Positions 17,359 to 25,161 of a stretch of DNA of 59,777 bases are shown here, piece after piece. This DNA is from a virus, in the IMG/VR virus record IMGVR_UViG_3300044825_002288, positions 1-59,777 of that record; one strand, given 5' to 3'. Made by a program: the position numbers and the translations under genes. The notes beneath the pieces were generated by a model that was not told the DNA's origin, did no database searches, and worked only from the letters and a program-made list of their open reading frames with translations. The stretch's first letter is position 1; each line of letters begins with the position of its first letter.

Positions 17359-18753
17359 ATGAACCTATCGTTTTATGAATCTCTGTCGGCAGATCAAAAG
17401 AATCTAGCTAATCAAATTGCAGAGCGGGCAAAGGCTCTCGGCATCCCGCCTGAGTTTGCAGTAGCCATTGCTTATCAGGAGAGCAGATTAAATCCCAAGG
17501 TAGGTCCGGGCTCGGTCGGTGAAATTGGTCTCATGCAGGTGCGCCCAGAAACGGGCAAAGAGTTGGGGTTCTCGGCTCAAGACTTAAGAGATCCAAATAA
17601 AAATATTGATGCTGGTCTTGCTTACCTAAAAAAGTCTTTAGAGCTGAGTGGTGGGGATACCCGTTTGGCGGCGGCAGGTTATAACGCTGGCGTTAATCAC
17701 CCCTTCTTTTCTAACGACAAGGCCAAGCTGCCGGATACAACGGTTAAGTATCTTGAAAGCCTAAAAGGCTTCGGTGCCTTTACCGGTCCCCAAGTGGGTG
17801 TGGAAGAAGGCGGTGAGGAAGAGATTCCCAAGGAAACGCGAAGGACGACTGAAGACATTGAACAGGGTCGTGCTGAGACAGCCGGTGCCATGTTGGGCGG
17901 CGGGGCGGGCACAGCCTTAACCGCGGCTCGGGTAGCCGCACCGGTTGTCGCTCCTGTTGCTCGGGGAGCGGCTGCCCTTGCAAGCAAGGTCATGAGTCCC
18001 GCTGCTCGACAGGCCGCAGAGTTAGTTGCTGGCCAAAGACCTATTGGACCAACTGCGCCGACTGCCATGCCTACCCCATCAGCTGGGATGCCTGCGGCCG
18101 GAGCGCCAACCCCTCCCCGGGCAACCGGGCCGGGATCAGCGGTAGTCAATTACGCCAAAGCCTTTGGATTACCTGATATTGAAGCTGGTAGGGCTACGAG
18201 CATGAGCGCGGAACCCGGCGGGGCTTGGGACCTGTTAAATCGGCGGCAGCAGGCTTTAAGCAACATCTCTCAGCGTTTTCCAAGCGAGCGGTACATTGAA
18301 AACCCCCGTTTTGGCGGCCTGATGACCCCTGATCAAGGTCCTGGCCCTAGGGCATCCTTCGTAAGCCAGCCAGGAGGCTTGCAACCGCTACCGCCACGGG
18401 CTCCAGTTCCAACCGCACCGGTCGGGGCACTTGAGCAGGTGAAGGGTATTTTCATGAATATGCTCGGCCCGAATACTGTTGGCAGGGCGGCGATCCGATA
18501 TGCAGCTCCGCCCTTGGCTGGGATGCAAATTGGCAAAGAGGTCGGAACCCTGCTGACTGAGGGTGGCCGGGAGGAACCGGATTACACCAAGATGGCTCTG
18601 TCTGGTCTGAGTGCTTTGGGTGCCGGGATGTCCTTATTCCCCGTTACGGCCCCGATCGGTATCCCTTTGGCAATCGGAGCGCCCCTGACTCAGGCTTATC
18701 GGGAAAAAATGCAGGGCGCACTACCCACTACAACTGAGGTAGTCGCCCCCTAA
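17359..18753 (+). CDS. Virion transglycosylase, SLT-domain ejection protein (464 aa)
   Basis: Residues about 15-135 form a soluble lytic transglycosylase domain: catalytic Glu41 in YQESRLNP, GEIGLMQV at 54-61, and AAAGYNAG near 111-118. Such virion enzymes open peptidoglycan locally during DNA entry. The remainder is Ala/Pro/Gly-rich with membrane-like stretches (about 175-210 and 400-440), as expected for a protein that may insert in the envelope. It is the last gene of the rightward structural block and is followed by a terminator. Confidence 0.8.
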   Translation: MNLSFYESLSADQKNLANQIAERAKALGIPPEFAVAIAYQESRLNPKVGPGSVGEIGLMQVRPETGKELGFSAQDLRDPNKNIDAGLAYLKKSLELSGGDTRLAAAGYNAGVNHPFFSNDKAKLPDTTVKYLESLKGFGAFTGPQVGVEEGGEEEIPKETRRTTEDIEQGRAETAGAMLGGGAGTALTAARVAAPVVAPVARGAAALASKVMSPAARQAAELVAGQRPIGPTAPTAMPTPSAGMPAAGAPTPPRATGPGSAVVNYAKAFGLPDIEAGRATSMSAEPGGAWDLLNRRQQALSNISQRFPSERYIENPRFGGLMTPDQGPGPRASFVSQPGGLQPLPPRAPVPTAPVGALEQVKGIFMNMLGPNTVGRAAIRYAAPPLAGMQIGKEVGTLLTEGGREEPDYTKMALSGLSALGAGMSLFPVTAPIGIPLAIGAPLTQAYREKMQGALPTTTEVVAP

Positions 18754-18799
18754 GTATCTCCTCAGAAGGTAAGCGGATTCCTTCCCGCCCCTTCTTTTC

Positions 18800-18823
18800 A
18801 CCCAGGTACGCCTGGGTTTTTTT
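18800..18823 (+). terminator. Rho-independent terminator closing the tail operon
   Basis: ACCCAGG (18800-18806), loop TACG, CCTGGGT (18811-18817), then seven T (18817-18823). Perfect 7-bp stem with U-tract in the rightward direction. It lies between convergent genes: the transglycosylase ends at 18753 and the minus-strand gene ends at 18822. The reverse direction lacks a good U-tract. Confidence 0.9.
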
Positions 18824-19079
18824 ATTTAATACCGTGAAACTGCTCTACCGCCCGGACAAAGGTGGTTACCCGGTCCAATAGGGCATCTCCGTTTTCGGTG
18901 AGCTTTATGCTCATCATGAAATCAAGAATCTGATCTTCGGACATGGGCTTGCGTTGGGCCAAGGCAAAGGCAGACATCTTTTGCCCAAACTCCAAGATGT
19001 CCACATCGTTTGCATAAAACCCGTTCGGGTCTCGGTTGTCGCATTGCAAAAATACCTGCTTGATGTCCTCCGGATTCAT
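18822..19079 (-). CDS. Hypothetical protein, end of recombination operon (85 aa)
   Basis: Start chosen at 19079 (MNPEDIKQVFLQC) because GGAGGAGGG lies just upstream. It is a small acidic protein with a helical C-terminal half (LDRVTTFVRAVEQFHGIK). It is the last gene of the leftward operon and overlaps the preceding gene by 4 nt. No family recognised. Confidence 0.6.
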   Translation of the reverse strand: MNPEDIKQVFLQCDNRDPNGFYANDVDILEFGQKMSAFALAQRKPMSEDQILDFMMSIKLTENGDALLDRVTTFVRAVEQFHGIK

Positions 19080-19414
19080 TTGCCCTCCTCCGATAGCTTT
19101 TGCCGGCCGGACTCGGTAATCCTCCAAACTGCCCCATAGCGGCCGCTTTTAAGCCTTTGGCGGTCTCCTGAGTCTTCCACATACCCATGCCTATAAAGCG
19201 TCACCCGCATGGGTCTGTAGGAGTTGCCTTCAATCCCAAGTTGGTTTTGACCAAACTCATCGGTCATCCCTTGGGGAAGCTGACGGAATTCTTTCAGCAA
19301 GTCCAAAGTTCGGGCATTGAACTTAGGCGCTGCTGATGCCGCCGAGGCTCGGCTTGTGTCCGAGTGCCTCTGGTGCGGGGGGTATGCCGCATTGAAGTCT
19401 ATAGCGATCTGCAT
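19076..19414 (-). CDS. Winged-helix DNA-binding-like protein (112 aa)
   Basis: The start at 19414 (MQIAIDFNAAYPPHQRH) has AAGGAGGAGCG directly upstream; a possible ATG at 19438 lacks such a site. The C-terminal half (SYRPMRVTLYRHGYVEDSG, then GRYGAVWRITESGRQKL) has the helix-turn-helix plus wing pattern of winged-helix proteins. It may be a regulator or replication accessory protein. Downstream of the exonuclease gene. Confidence 0.6.
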   Translation of the reverse strand: MQIAIDFNAAYPPHQRHSDTSRASAASAAPKFNARTLDLLKEFRQLPQGMTDEFGQNQLGIEGNSYRPMRVTLYRHGYVEDSGDRQRLKSGRYGAVWRITESGRQKLSEEGK

Positions 19415-19424
19415 ACGCTCCTCC

Positions 19425-20198
19425 TTACTTGTGGTCATTTTTCAACTGCCAAAACCGCAAAAGTTTGGTGAACATCATCCATCCTTTGTGTAATTCATCG
19501 TCAGACCATTCTTTAACCACTACAAGGCCCGGAACATTACGAGAAACAAACACATTTGCACATCGACCAAAAAACATATTTAACCCCATACGATATGCCG
19601 CCAACTGCATAAGATGCTCGTCATATCCCTCAACTTTCTCAGGATCGGTAAATTCCTTGGTTTTGATATCCAAGATAATCCCGACTGAAGAGTCATCGAT
19701 GCTTTTGGCATACATGTCGCACTTGCCACCGAAGCCCATGTCATGAGCGAAGGCTTGCTCGCAGACCCAGTTTTGCGCTCCGAACTCTTTTGCTAAAACC
19801 TTTTCTACTCCCGCCACATGCTCAGTATGGGAGTAGTCTTTTTGGCCCTCGTAATACTGTTGGATTGCTGCGTGGATCTTGGTTCCCTCATCAGCTGCCG
19901 CACGACCCTGCTCTTTTGAGTCTTCCATAATCCGCTCAAGGTAAGACTCTTCTGTCTCCCCCTCCCGGCGTGGAAGGGTCAATGAAGCAAATAAGACCTG
20001 CTGCATCTTCCACTTTTCAAGCCCAGGCTTTGCCGCCACCCCAAGGATGGTCGTGACCGATGGAACTAAATTGTGCTTACGGGCGTCCCGCAGGGTGGTA
20101 TTGCGGATCTTTCCGTTTGCTCCCTCAACCTGATACATGGGCTCACCCGTGCGGGTGTACCAATGCCCTGCCTCAGCCGTGTATGTCGATACCTTCAT
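19425..20198 (-). CDS. PD-(D/E)XK exonuclease, RecB/Cas4-like (257 aa)
   Basis: Motifs of the RecB-like nuclease fold are visible: H109 in GTKIHA, D161 in GGKCD, D177 and K179 in LDIKTK, and QLAAYR at 198-203 (QxxxY motif). Phage enzymes of this type resect double-stranded DNA ends for recombination or replication, with an ssDNA-binding or annealing partner; the DUF669 protein upstream could serve here. The start has a strong GGAGGT site and overlaps the 81-residue gene by 26 nt. Confidence 0.8.
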   Translation of the reverse strand: MKVSTYTAEAGHWYTRTGEPMYQVEGANGKIRNTTLRDARKHNLVPSVTTILGVAAKPGLEKWKMQQVLFASLTLPRREGETEESYLERIMEDSKEQGRAAADEGTKIHAAIQQYYEGQKDYSHTEHVAGVEKVLAKEFGAQNWVCEQAFAHDMGFGGKCDMYAKSIDDSSVGIILDIKTKEFTDPEKVEGYDEHLMQLAAYRMGLNMFFGRCANVFVSRNVPGLVVVKEWSDDELHKGWMMFTKLLRFWQLKNDHK

Positions 20199-20418
20199 TT
20201 TTCACCTCCGTAAAGTGTTTCATCAAGTTGTGCTTCTCAATAAACGATTCCAAGTCGATCTTTACATTGCCCTTTTGGGCAAAAACATTAAGAATCATTT
20301 GAAGTATTAAGCACACTTCCTTTGCGGTGATGTCATCGGATGGGGAAAATAGAAACGATCGGTTGTTTAATTGAAAGTTGAGACTACAAACCTCAACCAA
20401 TGTGGGTTGTTCGTCCAT
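20173..20418 (-). CDS. Hypothetical protein (81 aa)
   Basis: Preceded by GGGGGAG 5 nt before the ATG. The sequence (SFLFSPSDDITAKEVCLILQ, then QKGNVKIDLESFIEKHNLMK) is a mixed alpha/beta small protein with no recognised motif. It lies between the ssDNA-binding protein and exonuclease genes, so a recombination accessory role is possible. Confidence 0.6.
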   Translation of the reverse strand: MDEQPTLVEVCSLNFQLNNRSFLFSPSDDITAKEVCLILQMILNVFAQKGNVKIDLESFIEKHNLMKHFTEVKNEGIDIHG

Positions 20419-20426
20419 GTCTCCCC

Positions 20427-21035
20427 CTAAAACGGCCGAGTTTCGTCAAGACCGGAAGTATCAAATTCAGGCGGCTCTTTGATCACCTTCCACTCAGGGG
20501 CTGACATGATGTCGGCTTTTAACTTCTCGGAGAAAGAATCGAACATCTCCATGTCCGGATTCTCAATATCAAAGATTTGAAGCGGATTAAAACCCTCAGG
20601 TAACCCTGCCTCTTTGATTGACTTCATGACTGGGTTGATGGCTTCAATCTTTGAGTAGGTTTTTCCGTTGGACTCTGCCCTTGTAACGGTAAGCATCGCC
20701 CACGCCCCGAGGATGTTTTTAAGTTCAAACCCTCGAAGCTCTTGGGCCGTAAACTCTTTGCCTCGCCACATCTGAAGATCTTTGCGAAGGTTAGACTTAT
20801 CAGCCAAGGTGCAGTTGTAACTCTTGGAAATCGATAGCGGTCGGCCATCGGAGGTAACTAAGGGGCGTCCATTGTCATCCTCCCCATGAACCTCAAACTG
20901 GATCATGACAGTCGGTTGGTACTTATCTTGAAACCCCTTTTGCGTGCCTTTATCGACAATCCGATAGCACCGGGCTAGGTGCATCCCCGCGGGGACGCCA
21001 ATGAAATCACTTGAGTCTTTAACGATTAACGGCAT
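20427..21035 (-). CDS. DUF669-type ssDNA-binding protein (202 aa)
   Basis: Begins MPLIVKDSSDFIGVPAGMH and continues with ARCYRIVDKGTQKGFQDKY and VMIQFEVHGEDDNGRPL, an OB-fold-like pattern of DUF669-like phage proteins that act as single-stranded DNA-binding proteins. The C-terminus is acidic and ends DETRPF, which resembles the acidic tip of SSBs. The start at 21035 is supported by AGGAAAGGAA upstream; it overlaps the stop of the preceding gene by 10 nt. Confidence 0.7.
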   Translation of the reverse strand: MPLIVKDSSDFIGVPAGMHLARCYRIVDKGTQKGFQDKYQPTVMIQFEVHGEDDNGRPLVTSDGRPLSISKSYNCTLADKSNLRKDLQMWRGKEFTAQELRGFELKNILGAWAMLTVTRAESNGKTYSKIEAINPVMKSIKEAGLPEGFNPLQIFDIENPDMEMFDSFSEKLKADIMSAPEWKVIKEPPEFDTSGLDETRPF

Positions 21036-21178
21036 TTTTTTTCCTTTCCTAAGCCACATTCGTAGCGAATAACTTCCCAATCTTCCTCAGTAGCCACCCC
21101 GGCTTTTGCCCGGGCAATGGCCTCCTCGCACCTTTGCATCCTCTCCAGCATCAACTCATGAACCCATGCTTCTTCCAT
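21026..21178 (-). CDS. Small first gene of the leftward operon (50 aa)
   Basis: Starts MEEAWVHELMLERMQRCEEA, a charged helical peptide, and ends GLGKEKKCR. The ATG at 21178 follows AGGAAAGGAAAGC. It is the promoter-proximal gene of the leftward transcript. Function unknown. Confidence 0.55.
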   Translation of the reverse strand: MEEAWVHELMLERMQRCEEAIARAKAGVATEEDWEVIRYECGLGKEKKCR

Positions 21179-21212
21179 GCTTTCCTTCCTTTCCTGTTGG
21201 TACAACACCCTA

Positions 21213-21241
21213 ACCATAGCAAATATAAGTTCAACTTACAA
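21213..21241 (-). promoter_or_regulatory. Candidate leftward sigma70 promoter
   Basis: On the minus strand TTGTAA (21241-21236), 17-bp spacer, TATGGT (21218-21213). Four of six consensus bases in each box. It faces the recombination operon, and its -35 box overlaps the palindrome at 21226-21238. Confidence 0.5.
21226..21238. promoter_or_regulatory. Candidate operator O1 (palindrome)
   Basis: TAAGTT-C-AACTTA: perfect 6-bp arms around a single central base. It overlaps the -35 region of the leftward promoter. The size and location fit a binding site for the Cro/YdaS-like regulator encoded 60 bp to the right. Confidence 0.5.
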
Positions 21242-21246
21242 GATAC

Positions 21247-21274
21247 TTGCAATTTCAAATTAAATAATTATGAT
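21247..21274 (+). promoter_or_regulatory. Candidate rightward sigma70 promoter
   Basis: TTGCAA (21247-21252), 16-bp spacer, TATGAT (21269-21274). It precedes the Cro-like gene, whose ATG at 21298 has GAGGAGG upstream. The palindrome at 21251-21261 overlaps the -35 box and spacer. Confidence 0.5.
21251..21261. promoter_or_regulatory. Candidate operator O2 (palindrome)
   Basis: AATTT-C-AAATT: perfect 5-bp arms around a central C, the same design as O1. Its centre is 24 bp from that of O1. It lies within the rightward promoter, so a bound regulator would block transcription to the early genes. Confidence 0.45.
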
Positions 21275-21297
21275 CTTATATTTATGAGGAGGACATC

Positions 21298-21507
21298 ATG
21301 ACCCTGCAGGAATACTTTGCCGATAAGAAAAGGGGCGCCAGAGTGGCTTTGGCTCAGGATCTTGGGATCACCCAGGTATGGTTAAGCCAGCTGATTTCAG
21401 GCCGTCAGGTCTGCTCGCCGGAACTGGCTTTGAAGATTGAAAAGCTCACGGAAGGGGCCGTTACCCGCATGGACTTGCGGCCGGATCTCTTTGGAGAAGT
21501 CGCATGA
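21298..21507 (+). CDS. Cro/YdaS-like helix-turn-helix regulator (69 aa)
   Basis: Helix-turn-helix evident at residues about 18-40 (LAQDLGITQVWLSQLISGRQ), followed by SPELALKIEKLTEGAVTRMDLRPD in the YdaS/Cro pattern, where the C-terminal sequence packs against the dimer. Likely a DNA-binding repressor acting on the adjacent palindromes. No CI-like partner with a peptidase domain is seen on the minus strand. It overlaps the DUF1376 gene by 4 nt. Confidence 0.75.
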   Translation: MTLQEYFADKKRGARVALAQDLGITQVWLSQLISGRQVCSPELALKIEKLTEGAVTRMDLRPDLFGEVA

Positions 21508-22151
21508 TTTGGTACAAATTTTTCCTTGGCGACTATATCCGGGACACCCACCATTTGGCTGATGCCGAGGACTTGGCATACCGCCGATTGATTGATATGT
21601 ACTACATGTCGGAGGGTCCCATCCCACTTGATACCAAATTGGTTTCCCGCAAGATCAGGCTTGATGAGGACATAGTGGTTTTGGTACTCAATGAGTTCTT
21701 CGATAAGACCCCGGAGGGCTATCGGAACGCCCGATGCGATAAGGAAATCATGAAATATCAACATCAGGTGAGCATGAATAGGCAGTCGGCGGCCAAAGGC
21801 GGGAGGCCGAAGAAAACCGAATTGAAAACCGAATCGAAACCGAACCATATCCCTAATCAGAAGTCAGATATCAGAAAAAACATAAAAACCACATCGTCGG
21901 CAGAGCCGACTCGGTTCGAGGATTTTTGGTCTGCATGGCCAACATCCAAACGCAAGGTTGGGAAAGCCGCCTGCGAAAAGAAGTGGGTCAAGCAGGGATT
22001 GGATGAGGTTGCCGATCGGATCATCGGCCATGTCACCAGCATGAAAGGGACAGAGCAATGGCAGACCGGATTTGAGCCTGCCCCCCTGACCTACATCAAC
22101 CAAAAAAGGTGGCAAGACGAGACTCCGCAGGTTGTCAGGAGAGTCAAGTGA
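21504..22151 (+). CDS. DUF1376 protein, likely replication-associated (215 aa)
   Basis: The N-terminal 90 residues (MIWYKFFLGDYIRDTHHL, EDLAYRRLIDMYY) are the DUF1376/YdaU-type domain, usually found beside phage replication genes, often upstream of a helicase or loader. The linker is Lys/Thr/Glu-rich (three GAAAACCGAA-like units at 21812-21845), and the C-terminal part (FEDFWSAWPTSKRKVGKAACEKKW) resembles ends of phage replication proteins. The helicase lies two genes downstream. Confidence 0.75.
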   Translation: MIWYKFFLGDYIRDTHHLADAEDLAYRRLIDMYYMSEGPIPLDTKLVSRKIRLDEDIVVLVLNEFFDKTPEGYRNARCDKEIMKYQHQVSMNRQSAAKGGRPKKTELKTESKPNHIPNQKSDIRKNIKTTSSAEPTRFEDFWSAWPTSKRKVGKAACEKKWVKQGLDEVADRIIGHVTSMKGTEQWQTGFEPAPLTYINQKRWQDETPQVVRRVK

Positions 22152-22495
22152 TCGGCCATATGCCTCTAATTCGCATCAGAATGGCCCGTAAGGCTCCCAA
22201 AGCGGTGTGGGTATGGGTAGGTATGGGCAGGGATTTTTGGGCCTCGCATTGGGAAGAATTTTCAGACCTCTATGACCACCCCGAAGTGGTGATTGAGGCC
22301 AAGGACAACCCGAAGTTCTTGGACCTGCGGTTTATGAAAAACCTCCAAGTCCATGTCGATGGGAATGAATCGACTGCCCGGATCTTGGATGTGCATGTTG
22401 CCTGCCTCAAAGCTGGGGCGAAGGATGTCTTCACCTTCCATAAGGGTGAGTTGATTTGGGATAAGGGGGAGGACTATGCACCTACTAAAGGCTGA
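22148..22495 (+). CDS. Hypothetical protein (115 aa)
   Basis: The GTG at 22148 overlaps the preceding stop (GTGA); an ATG at 22160 (MPLIRIRMARKAPKAVWVW) is an alternative. The sequence is rich in Trp, Asp and Val with no recognised motif. It overlaps the helicase start by 20 nt, so its expression is likely coupled to replication genes. Confidence 0.6.
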   Translation: MIGHMPLIRIRMARKAPKAVWVWVGMGRDFWASHWEEFSDLYDHPEVVIEAKDNPKFLDLRFMKNLQVHVDGNESTARILDVHVACLKAGAKDVFTFHKGELIWDKGEDYAPTKG

Positions 22496-23426
22496 TGACA
22501 TTGACTTCAATGCCTACCTGAAGGAGACCGAGGCGTCGGTAAAGGTTCGGGAGGCGGCGGTCTACCTCGATGAAATTGTGCAGGACACCATTTCAGGGGT
22601 AAAAGAAAGCCCGATCCTTTTGCCGTGGACTAAGACACACCAAGACTTTTCCTACCGGCCGGGGGAGGTGACGCTTTATGCCGGGTCTAACGGTGGTGGT
22701 AAATCTTTGATCACCGGACAGATTGCTCTAAGCCTGATCCGTCAGGGGCAAAAGATCTGTATCGCCTCCTTTGAGATGAAACCCAAGCGGAGCCTTGAGC
22801 GGATGCTCAGGCAATTCTCAGGCGAGAACATCCATAAGCCCAGGTTTATGGAAAAAGAGAAGTACATCCAGGGCTTGGTCTGGCGGTTGAAGTCTTTTTC
22901 CCAAAATCGGCTTTGGTTTTACGACCAACAGGGTACGACCTCAGCTGCCCAAGTCATTGCCGTATCGAGGTATTGCGCCAAGGAGCTTGGTGTAACCCAT
23001 ATGTTTATCGACTCCCTGATGAAGTGCGTTCAGGGGGAAGACGACTATAACGGGCAGAAATGGTTTATCGATGAGCTTTGTGCATTGGCCCGAGACCACA
23101 ACATCCATATCCACCTAATCCACCACATCCGAAAGCTGGCCAACGAAGAGTCAACGCCAAACAAACACGATGTCAAGGGGACGGGAGCGATCGCAGACCA
23201 AGTGGACAATGTGTTCTTGGTTTGGAGAAACAAAAAGAAAGAGCATCAGATGTCAGCTGGAGCTGCGGTAGATCCGATGACTGCAGACGCCATGTTGATG
23301 TGCGAAAAACAGAGAAACGGCGAAACTGAGGATTGGTATTCCCTTTGGTTTCATCGAGACTCCCAGCAGTTTGTTGAAAGTCATGATGCGATAGCGATGA
23401 GTTTTGATGAAAAAGGCAATTTCTGA
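22476..23426 (+). CDS. DnaB-like replicative helicase domain protein (316 aa)
   Basis: RecA-fold ATPase of the DnaB C-terminal type. Walker A is GSNGGGKS at residues 70-77, followed by the DnaB-like IASFEMKPKRSLERML. Walker B is HMFIDSL, and the later motifs HIHLIHHIRK and DVKGTGAIADQVDNVFLVWR fit the helicase core. There is no N-terminal DnaB domain and no primase. It probably unwinds the phage origin and relies on host polymerase. GGGGGAGG precedes the ATG. Confidence 0.8.
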   Translation: MHLLKADDIDFNAYLKETEASVKVREAAVYLDEIVQDTISGVKESPILLPWTKTHQDFSYRPGEVTLYAGSNGGGKSLITGQIALSLIRQGQKICIASFEMKPKRSLERMLRQFSGENIHKPRFMEKEKYIQGLVWRLKSFSQNRLWFYDQQGTTSAAQVIAVSRYCAKELGVTHMFIDSLMKCVQGEDDYNGQKWFIDELCALARDHNIHIHLIHHIRKLANEESTPNKHDVKGTGAIADQVDNVFLVWRNKKKEHQMSAGAAVDPMTADAMLMCEKQRNGETEDWYSLWFHRDSQQFVESHDAIAMSFDEKGNF

Positions 23427-23649
23427 AGGCGGCTTGGATGAAAAGCTCAAAAATTGGAAAGAAGGCCAAGGTGACGATGAAAGCAGACACCGACACCTCG
23501 TCCGCTGGGTCATTCGGATGCGTATCGAAGACCGAGACAAAGCACACAAGTGGCTTCAGGGTTGGAACGAAAAACATCCCGGCTCTATTTTGGAATCCGA
23601 TGTCATATCCCAATGGCAAAAAGGTAATAAAGGCGAGGGTTGGAAATGA
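23407..23649 (+). CDS. Hypothetical protein (80 aa)
   Basis: Basic and Trp-rich (LKNWKEGQGDDESRHRHLVRW, split; KAHKWLQGWNEKHPG). The start is ATG 23407 or TTG 23404, inside the helicase end; the stop overlaps the RusA start (ATGA). The phase-consistent overlaps on both sides support this frame over the competing frame at 23438-23653. Function unknown. Confidence 0.55.
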   Translation: MKKAISEGGLDEKLKNWKEGQGDDESRHRHLVRWVIRMRIEDRDKAHKWLQGWNEKHPGSILESDVISQWQKGNKGEGWK

Positions 23650-23993
23650 TTGAGTTGACGCTGCCTTGGCCACCATCGGTTAATCACTATTGGAGGTCAT
23701 ACCGCGGCATGGTGGTAATCAGCGAAGCCGGCCGCAAGTATCGGAAAGCTGTGGGAGAGCAGGTTTTCTTGCAGACCCGCGGGAAGTCAACGGTCGGAAA
23801 GTTAAAGGTGGTCATCGAAGCCTGGCGTCCGGATAACCGTAGGCGGGATCTCGATAACTTATTGAAAGCTGTCTTGGACTCAATGGGCCATGCGGGGCTT
23901 TACATTGATGACTCACTAATTGTGGATCTGAGAATTTATTGGGCGCCAGACATAGCTGGCATGTTGAAAATCAAGATTGAGGAATTGAATTGA
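23646..23993 (+). CDS. rusA: RusA-family Holliday junction resolvase (115 aa)
   Basis: The pattern LPWPPSVNHYWR at the N-terminus, RRRDLDNLLKAVLDSM, and YIDDSLI with the conserved Asp cluster is characteristic of RusA. The enzyme cuts four-way DNA junctions made during recombination or replication before packaging. The length is typical. The start ATG overlaps the preceding stop; the next gene starts in the TTGA overlap. Confidence 0.88.
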   Translation: MIELTLPWPPSVNHYWRSYRGMVVISEAGRKYRKAVGEQVFLQTRGKSTVGKLKVVIEAWRPDNRRRDLDNLLKAVLDSMGHAGLYIDDSLIVDLRIYWAPDIAGMLKIKIEELN

Positions 23994-24196
23994 AAAAGAC
24001 GACTTGTTGGGCAATCAAGCTAAAGCACGGAAAGTTTGTGCAGCACCCCTTGGACATGAAGTATTGGGAGGCTGAGAGGACTATGACCTTTCGCACCCGT
24101 AAGTTCGCTCAGGAATGGTTGGACGGAAATCCGTTTTGGAAAGGAAGAGGCGAGGTTATGAAAGTCACGATAACAGTCAGAGGAGAAGGCGAATGA
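23990..24196 (+). CDS. Hypothetical protein (68 aa)
   Basis: TTG start overlapping the rusA stop (TTGA). Small basic protein (TCWAIKLKHGKFVQHPLD, FRTRKFAQEWLDGNPFWKG). No family recognised. It overlaps the next start by 4 nt, as part of a tightly coupled early operon. Confidence 0.55.
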   Translation: MKKTTCWAIKLKHGKFVQHPLDMKYWEAERTMTFRTRKFAQEWLDGNPFWKGRGEVMKVTITVRGEGE

Positions 24197-24525
24197 GTCA
24201 GGACAGAGATCCACATAAGGCGGTCGATTACATCTTTGATAACGCAGGTAACTTTGCAAAGGCAAAAGCGGAACGGATTTATCTTGAGGAGTTCCGCAAG
24301 TCTAAGAAGGCTTTGCTGATGAAGCGCAGTCTTGAGGAAACGATCGGGGCTCAGGAGCGCGAGGCATACGCCCATGAGGAATACAGGGCGATCCTTGAAG
24401 GCTTAAGAAGTGCAATCGAGATTGAAGAAAAACTTCGTTGGGAACTTATTTCTGCTCAAACTCGGGTTGATATTTGGAGATCAGAGCAAGCAAACCTGCG
24501 GTTAGAGGGAAAGGTGACGCTATGA
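24193..24525 (+). CDS. Helical hypothetical protein (110 aa)
   Basis: ATG at 24193 overlaps the preceding TGA. Highly charged, nearly all-helical (DPHKAVDYIFDNAGNFAKAK, RLYLE-like, SLEETIGAQEREAYAHEEY). It looks like a small accessory protein that could bind a replication partner. No named family recognised. Confidence 0.6.
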   Translation: MSQDRDPHKAVDYIFDNAGNFAKAKAERIYLEEFRKSKKALLMKRSLEETIGAQEREAYAHEEYRAILEGLRSAIEIEEKLRWELISAQTRVDIWRSEQANLRLEGKVTL

Positions 24526-24749
24526 CCCAACCAGTCATCAGCGTGGGTGACTGGGTTTTGGTTTGCGAGACAGGCGAAAAAGGACAAGTCCTCGATGTAT
24601 TTGATGATGGTGAAAGATTTTTAATCAGCATTCCGAAAAATGATAAATGGCCATATCCAAGAAGAGCGCATGTGATGATCGAAAAGATCCGAAAGATTCG
24701 TCCCCCAAAGGAAGAGGGGCCGAAGTGGGAACAACCGACACTTTTTTAG
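24522..24749 (+). CDS. Hypothetical small beta-barrel-like protein (75 aa)
   Basis: Starts MTQPVISVGDWVLVCETGEK and contains GQVLDVFDDGERFLI, a strand-turn-strand pattern reminiscent of small SH3-like (KOW-type) barrels; this is only a shape resemblance. It ends EGPKWEQPTLF. Overlap ATGA with the preceding gene. Confidence 0.55.
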   Translation: MTQPVISVGDWVLVCETGEKGQVLDVFDDGERFLISIPKNDKWPYPRRAHVMIEKIRKIRPPKEEGPKWEQPTLF

Positions 24750-24757
24750 GAGGAGCT

Positions 24758-24961
24758 ATGAAAGACCTTTTAGATTTAAAAAAGATTTGGGAATGGATTG
24801 TGACTCGGTGGAAAGAATCATTTGGTTGGATTGTCATTTGCATCATCGCTTTCATATTCGGGATGCAATGGCAACAAAAGGAAACTACAGACGATTGCAG
24901 GATCATGGGGTCGTTCAGAGATAACACCCAGGCGTATTCGTGTCAGGTTAGGGTTCGATAG
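24758..24961 (+). CDS. Small single-TM membrane protein (67 aa)
   Basis: The ATG at 24758 has a strong AGGAGGAGC site. One hydrophobic segment (GWIVICIIAFIFGMQW) around residues 23-38 is followed by a short outside-type tail with two Cys (DDCRIMGSF, SCQVRVR). Possibly an early membrane-modifying protein such as a superinfection factor. Not recognised. Confidence 0.55.
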   Translation: MKDLLDLKKIWEWIVTRWKESFGWIVICIIAFIFGMQWQQKETTDDCRIMGSFRDNTQAYSCQVRVR

Positions 24962-24969
24962 GAGCAATC

Positions 24970-25161
24970 ATGAAAAAAGTAGAAGACGGCGCAGATCTTG
25001 GTGGGCATGTAGTTGCGTTGAATAGCCTGATGACGCAATTAAATAAAGAGGCAAGGCAAACCTATAAGCCTAATTATCAGGCGATTGCCAACATCGCAAG
25101 CTCAATGAAGATGCACGCAACGGTTATCGAGAGCTCAATGAAGCGGGAGCTTAAACAATGA
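24970..25161 (+). CDS. Hypothetical protein (63 aa)
   Basis: Helical, Met/Ser/Lys-rich (VVALNSLMTQLNKEARQTY, ASSMKMHATVIESSMKREL). GGAGCA site upstream. It overlaps the Rap1a-like gene by 4 nt. Unknown function. Confidence 0.5.
   Translation: MKKVEDGADLGGHVVALNSLMTQLNKEARQTYKPNYQAIANIASSMKMHATVIESSMKRELKQ

Noticed and set aside
21812-21845. Iteron-like GAAAACCGAA repeats in the DUF1376 gene
   Set aside because: They encode a Lys-Thr-Glu linker in frame; without conservation data they are explained by coding.
23438-23653. Alternative plus-strand frame of 71 codons between helicase and rusA
   Set aside because: The competing frame 23407-23649 has the ATGA overlap with rusA and is consistent with neighbour spacing; both are unlikely to be genes at once.
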